Positions 1 through 6,707 of a stretch of DNA of 9,280 nucleotides are shown piece by piece. The stretch is taken from NCBI GenBank assembly GCA_964398225.1, contig CAYNLY010000055.1, positions 1-9,280 of the forward strand, given 5' to 3'. The notes under the pieces are model-generated. The model was given only the letters and a program-made list of their open reading frames with translations, made no database searches and had not been told where the DNA came from. The position numbers were made by a program, and so were the translations under genes. The DNA is from CAYNLY01 sp964398225. Lineage in GTDB: Bacteria > Pseudomonadota > Zetaproteobacteria > Mariprofundales > Mariprofundaceae. Numbering within the stretch: position 1 is the stretch's first letter; each line of letters starts with the position of its first letter.

Positions 1-4
1 GCGG

Positions 5-652
5 TCATGCCGCAGGATGGGCCCGGGACGCGCCCGTGGCCTTCGCCAGCGCCTCGGCCAGCAGGCCGCGCACCTGCTCGGCCAGCGCCAGCATCTCCGG
101 CCGGCCCAGAAAGCCCAGCATCTTCACCGGCCGGATGATCGAAACAACGGTCTTGCCCTCGTCGTTCCGGTACACGACGACGTTGCAGGGAAGAAGCAGG
201 CCGAGGCTCGGCTCCATTTCGAGCGCCCGGGCCGCGATCTTCGGATTGCACGCCCCGAGAATCACATAGGGGGGACGTTCGAGGCCGATCTTCTTCTTCA
301 GCGTCTCGGCGACATCGATGCGCGTGAGCACGCCGAAGCCCACCTCCTTCAGCGCCTCGGTGATCGCCTGTTCGGCCTCCTCGACCGTGCCGGGGTGAAT
401 CGCGGTCATGCCGAGATCGTTCGCCTCGGTCGTCTCGGAAAGCCCGAACTTGCGCCTCAGATGCGCGAGGATCTCGCCGCTGCCGGCAATCGTCTGCCCG
501 CCATCGACGAGCACCGGCACCTGGCCGCCGTGCGCCTCGACCTCTTCCCGGTGGGTGACGTCGGGCAGCAGCTCGCAGTCGGCGCCGGCGCGGTGCAGCT
601 CGCGCAGCACCATCTGGCAATAGGGACAGTCCGCCTGATAGTAGAGTTTCAT
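5..652 (-). CDS. Glutaredoxin-DUF302 fusion protein
   Basis: This 215-residue cytoplasmic protein has two domains. Residues 1-72 are a glutaredoxin/GST-N-like thioredoxin fold with a dithiol CPYC motif (C9, C12) near the N-terminus and a cis-Pro motif (VPVLVDGG, P46). Residues about 80-190 match DUF302, with the family hallmarks ILGACNP and GLLLPCNVVV, each holding one Cys. The C-terminus is Ala-rich. The start is fixed by GGAGG (659-663) six bases before the ATG and by the upstream rhodanese stop one base away. An in-frame extension to 889 runs through that rhodanese gene and is rejected. DUF302 has no settled biochemical role. I infer a thiol-disulfide, persulfide or glutathione-persulfide step, because four Cys are available and the gene closes an operon of rhodaneses under a persulfide-type repressor. 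No gene follows within the four bases before the window edge, so the operon may continue. Confidence 0.9.
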   Translation of the reverse strand: MKLYYQADCPYCQMVLRELHRAGADCELLPDVTHREEVEAHGGQVPVLVDGGQTIAGSGEILAHLRRKFGLSETTEANDLGMTAIHPGTVEEAEQAITEALKEVGFGVLTRIDVAETLKKKIGLERPPYVILGACNPKIAARALEMEPSLGLLLPCNVVVYRNDEGKTVVSIIRPVKMLGFLGRPEMLALAEQVRGLLAEALAKATGASRAHPAA

Positions 653-653
653 T

Positions 654-1007
654 TCACACCTCCTCGACCTTGCATCCGGATTCGATCGGGTAGCCGGCCC
701 GCGCCCAGGCGAGGATGCCTCCGGCCACGTTGACGACGTTCGAGCGCCCGAGCACCTGCCTGAGCCATGCGGCCGCCTGCGCCGAGCGCATGCCCGAATG
801 GCAGAACATGTAGACCGTTTCCTCCTCGGGAAGCTCGGCCTGCCATTCGGCCAGCCGGTCCAGCGGCCGGTGCCGCGCCCCGGGCACATGCGCCTGCTGC
901 CATTCGCCGAGCGTGCGCACGTCGATCAGCCAGAGGCCCGCGCCGTCGCGTCCCGCCCGCGACCAGGCCTCATGCAGCTCATGCACGGAAACTTCGGGCA
1001 CGATCAT
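654..1007 (-). CDS. Cytoplasmic single-domain rhodanese
   Basis: A 117-residue single-domain rhodanese (thiosulfate/persulfide sulfurtransferase fold), near the usual length for the GlpE/PspE class. It has the LIDVRTLGEW segment (residues 27-36), the HVPGA segment and the active-site loop CHSGMR (C69-R74). C69 is the predicted persulfide-carrying Cys. The C-terminal GGILAW-AGYP segment is typical of the fold. There is no signal peptide or membrane helix, so it should act in the cytoplasm. Its ATG overlaps the stop of the periplasmic rhodanese gene as ATGA, and only a weak Shine-Dalgarno is visible, so translational coupling is likely. Its stop lies one base before the start of the Grx-DUF302 gene. 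The substrate cannot be read from sequence. Confidence 0.92.
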   Translation of the reverse strand: MIVPEVSVHELHEAWSRAGRDGAGLWLIDVRTLGEWQQAHVPGARHRPLDRLAEWQAELPEEETVYMFCHSGMRSAQAAAWLRQVLGRSNVVNVAGGILAWARAGYPIESGCKVEEV

Positions 1008-1426
1008 CGCTGCACCGGGTAGCCGGCGGCCTTCCAGGCCAGGATGCCGCCCTGCATGTTCTCGACGCGCTCGAACCCGTGCCGGGCAAGCAGCGCCGCC
1101 GCTTTGGCCGACCGCCGTCCCGAGCGGCAGTAGACATAGACCTGCCGGTCCCTCGGCACCTCGCTCAGCCGCCCGGCGAGCTCCTGCACGGGAATCAGCC
1201 GCGCGCCGGCGATGTGCCCTTCGCGGTATTCCTCGGGCGTGCGCACATCGATCAGCACGAACGGAATGGGGCTGTCCGCGCCCTGCCGCCAGTGTTCGTA
1301 CACGTGCGAAACACTCACGTTTTCGTAGCCCTCGGGCGTCCGTTCGCCGATGCCGCAGGCCATCGCCGTGCCGGCAAAGGCCACAAGCGCCAGCAGGCTC
1401 AGAACCGTCATTCGTATCCGCATCAT
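1004..1426 (-). CDS. Periplasmic (secreted) rhodanese
   Basis: A rhodanese domain behind a Sec signal peptide. From the chosen start it has 140 residues. A basic n-region (MMRIRM) is followed by a hydrophobic stretch and AMA, with likely cleavage before CGIGE. The mature domain has VLIDVRTPEEY, EGHIAGARLIP and the active loop CRSGRR (C100-R105); C100 is the predicted catalytic Cys. The extra Arg in the loop recalls PspE/GlpE-type loops. An ATG at 1432 is possible, but the strong GGAGG (1433-1437) would then abut it. The ATG at 1426 sits six bases after that site, so I prefer it; 1423 is a third choice. The Cys after AMA is not preceded by a good lipobox, so I call it soluble and periplasmic rather than a lipoprotein. 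The 3' end overlaps the next rhodanese as ATGA. Confidence 0.87.
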   Translation of the reverse strand: MMRIRMTVLSLLALVAFAGTAMACGIGERTPEGYENVSVSHVYEHWRQGADSPIPFVLIDVRTPEEYREGHIAGARLIPVQELAGRLSEVPRDRQVYVYCRSGRRSAKAAALLARHGFERVENMQGGILAWKAAGYPVQR

Positions 1427-1432
1427 GCGCAT

Positions 1433-1437
1433 CCTCC
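1433..1437 (-). promoter_or_regulatory. Ribosome binding site deciding the periplasmic rhodanese start
   Basis: GAAGGAGG reads on the minus strand directly against the upstream ATG (1432), which leaves no spacer. It lies six bases before the second ATG (1426). This spacing argues that translation begins at 1426, removing two residues (Met-Arg) from the longest reading. Confidence 0.65.
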
Positions 1438-1488
1438 TTCGAAGAACTCCGTTCCGGCCTCGATGATCGGCAAACCGGCCCCGCCCGT

Positions 1489-1505
1489 CGGTGACAAAGT
1501 CACCG
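1489..1505. repeat. Perfect 7-bp inverted repeat over a stop codon
   Basis: CGGTGAC-AAA-GTCACCG is a perfect 7-bp palindrome with a three-base centre. It covers the TGA stop (1500-1502) of the membrane-anchored rhodanese and begins the 73-base gap before the periplasmic rhodanese. It could be a small RNA hairpin at the gene end or a protein-binding palindrome. No U-tract follows, so it is not an intrinsic terminator. Confidence 0.6.
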
Positions 1506-1910
1506 TCCGCGCGCCACCGGAAGCCCGGCCTGGGCCCAGGCGCCGAATCCGCCGCTGAAGTTGTAGACCTCGGCGCAGCCGTGTTTGGCCAGCATCCGCG
1601 CCGCCTGCGCCGAGCGCATGCCGGAAGCGCAGATGCAGACCACCGGCCGGTCGCGCGGAATCTCGGAAAGCCGCGAACCGAGCTCGTGCAGGGAAATCAG
1701 CAGCGCATCGCGCGGATGGCCGCCCGCCCATTCGCCCGCCGAGCGCACGTCGAGCACGACCGGCTCGCGATCCCGGAGGCGAAGAAAGCCCGCCGCATCG
1801 AGGCTTCGCACTCCGGCAAGCCTCGGCCCCAGCCAGCGCTGCCAGAGCATCCAGCCGGCGAAGACGGCGAGGAACAGATACATGCCGTACTGGCTCATCC
1901 ATTCGTTCAT
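1500..1910 (-). CDS. Inner-membrane-anchored rhodanese
   Basis: A 136-residue protein with one N-terminal membrane helix (about residues 9-24, MYLFLAVFAGWMLW) followed by a rhodanese domain. Arg residues just after the helix (R25, R30) and an acidic N-terminal tail suggest by the positive-inside rule that the domain faces the cytoplasm, as in E. coli YibN-like proteins. The domain has VVLDVRSAGEW and the active loop CASGMR (C94-R99), so C94 is the predicted persulfide Cys. C92 lies two residues before it and C112 is elsewhere. The start has GGAGGAG a few bases upstream. It follows the DUF2892 gene after a 94-base gap holding a 13-bp inverted repeat. DUF2892 plus rhodanese together equal the domain content of E. 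coli YgaP, here as two genes. Confidence 0.92.
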   Translation of the reverse strand: MNEWMSQYGMYLFLAVFAGWMLWQRWLGPRLAGVRSLDAAGFLRLRDREPVVLDVRSAGEWAGGHPRDALLISLHELGSRLSEIPRDRPVVCICASGMRSAQAARMLAKHGCAEVYNFSGGFGAWAQAGLPVARGR

Positions 1911-1930
1911 GCCTTCTCCTCCGATCAGGG

Positions 1931-1991
1931 TGACGGACGCGGGTCAAACCGGCTCAGGGAGGGGGAGGAATGCGGCCGCCCGCGTCCGTCA
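1931..1991. repeat. Perfect 13-bp inverted repeat between DUF2892 and rhodanese genes
   Basis: The arm TGACGGACGCGGG (1931-1943) is repeated exactly in reverse complement at 1979-1991. The 35-base centre is polypurine-rich on the plus strand. It fills most of the only sizeable intergenic gap among the middle operon genes (1911-2004). In the operon transcript it could form a GC-rich stem-loop ending about 20 bases before the rhodanese ATG, just outside its ribosome binding site. No U-run follows the stem, so it does not look like an intrinsic terminator. An mRNA-processing, stabilising or partial-termination element is possible. Confidence 0.7.
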
Positions 1992-2004
1992 GTCATGCGG
2001 GCAT

Positions 2005-2229
2005 TCACGCGCGCGACTCGCAGCACGAGCGCATGCCCAGTTTCTTCAGAATCGTCTCCATCAGGCACCACTGCGTGATCCCCGACTGGAACAGGTTCGC
2101 GCCCACAAACAGCGTGAACCACAGCCAGGTCGGCTCATCCAGCCGCACGCCGTTGTAGTGCCAGGCCAGAAGCACCGAAAGCAGAATGAAGCTTCCGGCG
2201 ATGATCCGAATCATGCGTTCCACCGTCAT
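2005..2229 (-). CDS. DUF2892 (YgaP-type) inner-membrane protein
   Basis: A 74-residue membrane protein with two predicted helices (about residues 7-24 and 34-56). RIIAGSFILLSVLLAW and the FVGANLFQSGITQW segment match the DUF2892/YgaP transmembrane family. In E. coli YgaP this module is fused behind a rhodanese domain and forms the membrane part of a sulfurtransferase; here it stands alone beside three separate rhodaneses. C55 lies where many family members have a Cys at the end of helix 2, and a C69-C70 pair near the C-terminus could carry thiol chemistry. GGAGG lies about eight bases before the ATG. The start is 12 bases after the stop of the outer-membrane barrel gene, so it belongs to the same transcript. 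The role (membrane partner or channel for sulfur species) is inferred. Confidence 0.88.
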   Translation of the reverse strand: MTVERMIRIIAGSFILLSVLLAWHYNGVRLDEPTWLWFTLFVGANLFQSGITQWCLMETILKKLGMRSCCESRA

Positions 2230-2241
2230 CGTGCAACCTCC

Positions 2242-3519
2242 TCAGAAGCTGTATCGCGCCCAGAGATAGGCGTTGTCGTCGTGCTTCATCATGCCGAGCA
2301 GCCAGGAATCCGGGCCGCTTGTGAAGATGTGGCCGCCGGCGGTCACGCTCAGCGCATCGCTGACCGCATAGGAAAGCTCCGGATTGACCATCGTGCCGCC
2401 GTGGCGGATGTGCATCGCGAACACGGAGGCCGTCAGCGTCTGGTTCAGCATCTGCATGCGCAGGTTCGCGGTCATGAAGATGCGGTTCTTCGGAAGCGGC
2501 TTCGGGCCCCGGCCAGCGGCAAACGCGCCCTGCGCGGCCGGAAGGTAGCGGTCGTAATGAAGCATTCGCTCGCCGTAGACCTGCAGCGCCAGCGTCGCAT
2601 CGGCCCAGAGCTCGTGCTCGTAGCCGACAAGCCAGCGCTGCTGGCTGTTGGCGATCAACGGATTGGTCCCGCCGCTGTCCTCCACCGACTGATACAGGCC
2701 GGCTTCGAGCGAGAGCACGCCGCCGAAAAAACCACCCTGGATCGTGCCCGAATAGACGTTCAGGCGCGGGTAGATCACGAAGCCCTGCGCGTCCATCGCC
2801 TTGTCCGGCTGATGCCAGTGCGTGCGCGCGGCATACAGATTGAAGTCCCATCCGCCGGCCGGAAGATGCAGGCGAAACCCCGCTTCGCCCGCGTTCAGCT
2901 TTGCGGCGGGCTTCCTCTCGCCCCGTAACCCAGGCGGCATGTAGACGACCCAGCGTCCCGCGTCGGGCACGACGTCCACCTGCGCGCGCGGCGCAAGCAC
3001 CAGCTCGAGGTCGATGGGCCCCGCAAAGTGCGTGATCTTCAGCGCATCGGTCGGCAGCTTCATGTATTCCAGCGGAAGTCCGGCATAGAACGCGGCCCAG
3101 TCCTTCGGCCAGATGTCGCTGATGAACAGCCGGTCGGCCACACCCCAGGTCATCATCTGGCGGCCTGCGCGCAGCTCGAACCGATCGCCGCGCCATTCGC
3201 CCCAGAGCTCGCGCACGTCGATCCCGGCGGGATTCGTCCCAGCGCTGGCGATGTTGTCGTAGACGCCGTCGATCTTGGCAAGTACACCGACGGAGCCGTC
3301 GTCCGAATCCCCGGAAAGCTCGAGGCGCACGCGCTCCTCGGAGACGAGCCAGTTGTAGCGATCGCCCGCATTGGCGCCCGCGGGCAGCCGGTGGCTGCTT
3401 ACGCGCAGGCTGACCGCGGGCTGCACGAAGCCGTGCAGCTCAAGCTCCATCGCCGGCGCCGCGCCCGCCGTCAGCGCGAGAAGCGCAAGCCCCGCGGCAA
3501 GCCGGAACAGCGTCCTCAT
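2242..3519 (-). CDS. Outer-membrane beta-barrel (porin-like) protein
   Basis: A 425-residue exported protein. Residues 1-23 are a Sec signal (MRTLFRLAAGLALLALTAG, then AAPA). The rest alternates polar and hydrophobic residues with many aromatics, and it ends in WARYSF. A terminal Phe after alternating residues is the usual BAM recognition signature. Segments such as VRELWGEWRGDRFELRAGRQ and WGVADRLFISDIWPKDW resemble long porin-like barrels (the DUF1302/alginate-export-like group) that are often encoded beside RND/MMPL pumps, but I cannot fix the family by eye. The start codon overlaps the stop of the LolA-like gene as ATGA, so a much longer open frame reaching 4251 is an artefact. Together with its two upstream neighbours it would supply inner-membrane, periplasmic and outer-membrane steps of one export route. 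Confidence 0.85.
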   Translation of the reverse strand: MRTLFRLAAGLALLALTAGAAPAMELELHGFVQPAVSLRVSSHRLPAGANAGDRYNWLVSEERVRLELSGDSDDGSVGVLAKIDGVYDNIASAGTNPAGIDVRELWGEWRGDRFELRAGRQMMTWGVADRLFISDIWPKDWAAFYAGLPLEYMKLPTDALKITHFAGPIDLELVLAPRAQVDVVPDAGRWVVYMPPGLRGERKPAAKLNAGEAGFRLHLPAGGWDFNLYAARTHWHQPDKAMDAQGFVIYPRLNVYSGTIQGGFFGGVLSLEAGLYQSVEDSGGTNPLIANSQQRWLVGYEHELWADATLALQVYGERMLHYDRYLPAAQGAFAAGRGPKPLPKNRIFMTANLRMQMLNQTLTASVFAMHIRHGGTMVNPELSYAVSDALSVTAGGHIFTSGPDSWLLGMMKHDDNAYLWARYSF

Positions 3520-4301
3520 TTCACCCACCGCTTCGGCGGATTGCGCAGGCTGCGCTCGGAGAACAGCGAATCCGGCACGCCGATGTTCAGCTTCACATCG
3601 GTGAACTCGACCGTCGTGTAGTGCGGCGTGGCCAGGTTCTCCATCTTTCCGGCCATGCCGATCCAGAAGCCGTCCACCTGCTGCCATTTGGTCATCGTGA
3701 AGCGCTTGACCTCCTGGCCGGAGGCGTCGAAGTAGCTTTCGCGCAGCACGAGCTTCGTTTCCTGATCCACCCAGGTCTTGCGCCAGGCATAGTCGCGCTG
3801 CGGCTGTTTCGGGGTGTTCTTGATCACCCAGGCCTTGCGCCCGTTCAGCTCCTCCTCGCCAACGAGCTCCGAGTTGTCCTTGCTCGGATGCCGGCCGGAG
3901 ATGTCCTCGTAGGTGTAGTCCGAGCCCACGAAGGCCGTGCGCGCATCGCCCGGCGCGATCCGCTTGATCATCCGGATCGCCGGAATGAACAGCCAGCGGT
4001 CGTCGTCGCCGAGCGGGTGCTTGTCGACCATGAAGGTCATGCCGCGCACATCGGCCGGCTTCTTGAACAGCACGAAGAACTTCTGCTCGCCGCCCTCGGC
4101 GACGTCCTTGCGCAGGATCGTGAACTCGCGGATGCGCTTGCCGCCGTCCGGATTCACGATCTCCATGTGCACATGCGCCTTGCCGTCGTCGCCGGCGTAA
4201 TAGACGGCCAGGTGCGCCTGCTCCATGATTTTCGCGGCATCCGCGGCCCATACGGTCGAGGCCGCGGCCGTCATCATGATCGTAAGCATCAGTCGTTTCA
4301 T
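3516..4301 (-). CDS. LolA-like outer-membrane lipoprotein-sorting family protein
   Basis: A 261-residue periplasmic protein with a signal peptide (MKRLMLTIMMTAAASTVWA, likely cleaved before ADAAK). DRWLFIPAIRMIKRI (101-115) followed by FVGSDYTYEDIS (124-135) is the hallmark of the LolA-like family (Pfam LolA_like, annotated as outer membrane lipoprotein-sorting protein). The fold is an open beta-barrel with a hydrophobic pocket, used by relatives to carry lipid-like cargo across the periplasm. Paralogues are commonly encoded next to MMPL/RND transporters, as here. AAGGAGG lies just upstream of the ATG at 4301, so I reject a start nine codons further up (4328), which would overlap the RND gene's end. 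It begins 23 bases after the RND stop and ends in an ATGA overlap with the barrel gene. The cargo is unknown; general lipoprotein sorting is unlikely in this setting. Confidence 0.9.
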   Translation of the reverse strand: MKRLMLTIMMTAAASTVWAADAAKIMEQAHLAVYYAGDDGKAHVHMEIVNPDGGKRIREFTILRKDVAEGGEQKFFVLFKKPADVRGMTFMVDKHPLGDDDRWLFIPAIRMIKRIAPGDARTAFVGSDYTYEDISGRHPSKDNSELVGEEELNGRKAWVIKNTPKQPQRDYAWRKTWVDQETKLVLRESYFDASGQEVKRFTMTKWQQVDGFWIGMAGKMENLATPHYTTVEFTDVKLNIGVPDSLFSERSLRNPPKRWVK

Positions 4302-4324
4302 CGTTTTCCTCCTTGGTTCGGGAT

Positions 4325-6652
4325 TCATGCCCTCTTCTCGCCCAGCCGGAATCCCCGGATGAGCGCCGGCAACAGCAGCATCGTGGCCACCCAGGAAAGG
4401 GCCATGATCGAGGCCAGCAGCACGCCCACGGTCACGTAGGGAACGAGCGGGGCGAACAGCAGCGGGGTAAAGCCGATCGAGACGACGAGCGCGTTCTTCG
4501 CGATTGCGCGCCCGGTTTCGCCGAAGATCGCGGCGAGCGCGGCATCGAGCGAACCGAGCCTTGCGCGCTCCTCGCGGTAGCGCTCGATGAAGTGGATCGC
4601 GAAGTCCACCGAAAGCCCGAGCGCCAGCGACGAAAGCACGGCCACCGGCATGTCGTAGCTCTTGCCGATCAGGCCGATCACGCCGTAGGAGAACGCGATC
4701 GTGAACGAAAGCGGCAGCATCGAGACCACCGCCCAGACGACCGAGCGGAAGAGCACGAGCATCAGGATGAACACGACGACGTAGGATCCCAGCAGCGCGT
4801 CCATCATTCCGGAGACCATCTTGTCCTGCCAGACCTTGTTGATGTAGGTCAGTCCCGCCCAGGTGTGCGTGAGGTCTTCCGGCGCGGGATGCGCGCGCAT
4901 CCAGTCCTCGGCCACGGTCCAGACGCGGTTCATGTTCTGGTTGTCGCCGCTGGTCAGCTGCAGCCAGACGTTCGCGCTTTTTGCCTCATAGTCGAGGAAG
5001 TGGTCCAGATCGCGCGGGTTGCCGCTCATGCCGAACAGGAACAGATACTGCGCGACCTCGTCCTGCCGCTCCGGCACCCGGAAATAGTCATCATTGGCAT
5101 CGTGCATCGCCCAGTTCACGCGCTTGACGAGATCCACGTAGCTCGTCGTCTTGCCGACGCTCGCATCGGCCTCAAGCGCCGCCTGCAGATCCGCGATCCA
5201 GCGCGCAACCTCGGGCTTCTTCATCACCTCGGGCGCCCCGTCGAAGCGCAGGAAAACGCTGTAGGTGCCGGCGAAATGACGGTTCATCACCTGATCGGCC
5301 ACGCGCACGGGCTCGCCCTGCTTGAACCAGTTCACTGGGTTGTCGTTGATCACGATTTTGCTCATGCCCCAGAAGCTGAGCGCGAACAGTCCGGCGAAGG
5401 CGAGGCCCACGAGGCCTGCGCGTGCGGAGGCAAAGCGGCCCACGGCCGGCAGCCAGTTGCCCAGCGCGCTTTCCTCGGCGGGCTTCAGGTTCTTCACGAT
5501 CCGGCCGAGCCGCTCATCTCCAAGACTCACAAGGAACGCCGGAAGCAGCACGATCGTCACGGCCCAGGAAAGCAGCACGCCGAAGGCGACGTACAAGCCG
5601 AAGATCTGCACCGGCGGGATCGGCGTGAGCGCGAGCGACCCGAAGCCGGCCACCGTCGTCAGCGTCGTGTAGAGCATCGGCTTGAACAGATCGCCGATCA
5701 CCTGATTCAGCGTGCGCGTGCAGTGGCACAGCCGCTGATAGTGGTCGAAGAAGTGCGAGAGGATGTGCACCGAGTTCACGACCGCGATCGGCATCAGGAA
5801 GATCGGGATCATCGAGCTCATGATGTGCACGGTGAATCCCATGCCGATGAGTGCCCCCATCGTCACGATCACGGCGACCATCGCCACCATCATGGGGCCG
5901 GCGACGAACGCCCAGTGGCGGAAGAACCACCAGAGCATGATCATCAGCACGAGACCGGCCAGCGGAGCGGAAATCGCCATCTGCAGGAACATGTCGTGCC
6001 CGAAGGTGTCCTCGGCCACGGGAAGCCCCGCGATGTGGTACTGCTCGGCCGGATGCTCGCCGGCCACCTCGCGGATGATGTCGCGAATCTCCTGCGACAC
6101 CCGATAGGAGATCATCTTCTCCTTGATCGGCACGTAGATGCCCAGGCCCTGGCCGTCGCCGCTGGCGAGCTTTTCCACGAGCAGCGGATTGCCGAGTACC
6201 TGCGCGCGCAGCCGGTCGGCCTGTTCCTGCGTGGCTGGCGGTTTGGGCATGATCGTGTGAATGTCCAGAAGCCCGCCGCCCGATTCGATCGTGTCGGACG
6301 TCGCAAGGCTCATCAGGTCCACCGCGATCACGCCATCGATCTGCCGGATGCGACGCGCGATCTCCCAGACGTGCCGGAGCGTCTCCGGCGTCCAGACCCC
6401 GTGCGGGTCGGTTTCGTTCACGACGCCGACCGCGATCATGTCCGACAGCTTGAAGTCCTTCTTCAGCTGGTGATGCGCAACCCGCACCGGCTCGTCGGCG
6501 GGCAGCATGTTTTCCGGATCGGTGTCGATGTGGATCTTCGGGAACTGAATGCCGGCCACGACGACAAGCAGCGCAAGCGCGGCATACACCCAGCGGCGGT
6601 GCCGTTCGACGGCGGCGACGAAGCGTTCGACTCTGCTCAATCTACCCTCCAT
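4325..6652 (-). CDS. RND superfamily (MMPL/COG1033) inner-membrane exporter
   Basis: A 775-residue pseudo-twofold RND/MMPL protein, with one helix (about 21-36) then a periplasmic loop (37-220), five helices (about 221-375), a helix at 411-430, a second periplasmic loop (431-613) and five final helices (about 621-765). The halves repeat: IDTDPENMLPADEPVR (42-57) mirrors INDNPVNWFKQGEPVR (435-450). The second half keeps the charged intramembrane signature GLSVDFAIHFIERYREER (D683), usual for proton coupling. The matching first-half site reads VVNSVHILSH with N293 in place of an acid. The ATG at 6652 has no Shine-Dalgarno; GGAGGG inside codons 1-3 lies four bases before an in-frame TTG (codon 5, 6640), a credible true start. 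COG1033 proteins are predicted exporters of hydrophobic or lipid-like substrates. The neighbours suggest a sulfur-related substrate by inference only. Confidence 0.93.
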   Translation of the reverse strand: MEGRLSRVERFVAAVERHRRWVYAALALLVVVAGIQFPKIHIDTDPENMLPADEPVRVAHHQLKKDFKLSDMIAVGVVNETDPHGVWTPETLRHVWEIARRIRQIDGVIAVDLMSLATSDTIESGGGLLDIHTIMPKPPATQEQADRLRAQVLGNPLLVEKLASGDGQGLGIYVPIKEKMISYRVSQEIRDIIREVAGEHPAEQYHIAGLPVAEDTFGHDMFLQMAISAPLAGLVLMIMLWWFFRHWAFVAGPMMVAMVAVIVTMGALIGMGFTVHIMSSMIPIFLMPIAVVNSVHILSHFFDHYQRLCHCTRTLNQVIGDLFKPMLYTTLTTVAGFGSLALTPIPPVQIFGLYVAFGVLLSWAVTIVLLPAFLVSLGDERLGRIVKNLKPAEESALGNWLPAVGRFASARAGLVGLAFAGLFALSFWGMSKIVINDNPVNWFKQGEPVRVADQVMNRHFAGTYSVFLRFDGAPEVMKKPEVARWIADLQAALEADASVGKTTSYVDLVKRVNWAMHDANDDYFRVPERQDEVAQYLFLFGMSGNPRDLDHFLDYEAKSANVWLQLTSGDNQNMNRVWTVAEDWMRAHPAPEDLTHTWAGLTYINKVWQDKMVSGMMDALLGSYVVVFILMLVLFRSVVWAVVSMLPLSFTIAFSYGVIGLIGKSYDMPVAVLSSLALGLSVDFAIHFIERYREERARLGSLDAALAAIFGETGRAIAKNALVVSIGFTPLLFAPLVPYVTVGVLLASIMALSWVATMLLLPALIRGFRLGEKRA

Positions 6653-6654
6653 TT

Positions 6655-6673
6655 TATTCTTATTTTCTAATAT
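6655..6673 (-). promoter_or_regulatory. Operator-like element, copy 2 (before the RND gene)
   Basis: ATATTAGAAAATAAGAATA on the minus strand matches 16 of 19 positions of the element in the promoter of the repressor gene (7017-7035). It ends two bases before the RND ATG, in a markedly AT-rich spacer. Two near-identical copies flanking an ArsR-family gene are best explained as binding sites for that repressor. The partial dyad is ATTA-n5-TAAg. Confidence 0.6.
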
Positions 6674-6681
6674 ATATGCCG

Positions 6682-6707
6682 AAAAAAATTTGCCCGCCGG
6701 TCAGGGC
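6682..6707 (-). terminator. Weak terminator or attenuator between repressor and RND gene
   Basis: On the minus strand a short stem GCCC/GGGC (6704-6707 with 6692-6695, eight-base loop) overlaps the repressor stop codon. It is followed by AAA and a run of seven T (6682-6688). The stem is only 4 bp, so termination would be partial at best. Such an element could set the ratio of repressor to downstream transport genes. Confidence 0.3.

Noticed and set aside
653..889. N-terminal extension of the Grx-DUF302 gene
   Set aside because: It overlaps the cytoplasmic rhodanese gene in another frame and is Arg/Pro-rich. A strong ribosome binding site marks the internal ATG.
1350..1366. Lipobox reading of the periplasmic rhodanese signal peptide
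   Set aside because: The residues before the Cys are A-M-A, without the Leu normally at -3, so a standard signal-peptidase-I site is more likely.
1585..2928. 447-residue plus-strand open frame crossing several genes
   Set aside because: It runs antisense across four well-supported features and has Arg/Ala/His-rich low-complexity composition with no recognisable domain.
3520..4251. N-terminal extension of the outer-membrane barrel gene
   Set aside because: It lies out of frame across the LolA-like gene. A signal peptide begins exactly at the internal ATG that overlaps the LolA-like stop.
4313..6670. 785-residue open frame on the plus strand opposite the RND gene
   Set aside because: It is a mirror of the GC-rich RND gene: composition is dominated by His, Arg, Asp and Glu with no membrane or domain pattern, while the minus strand gives a full RND protein.
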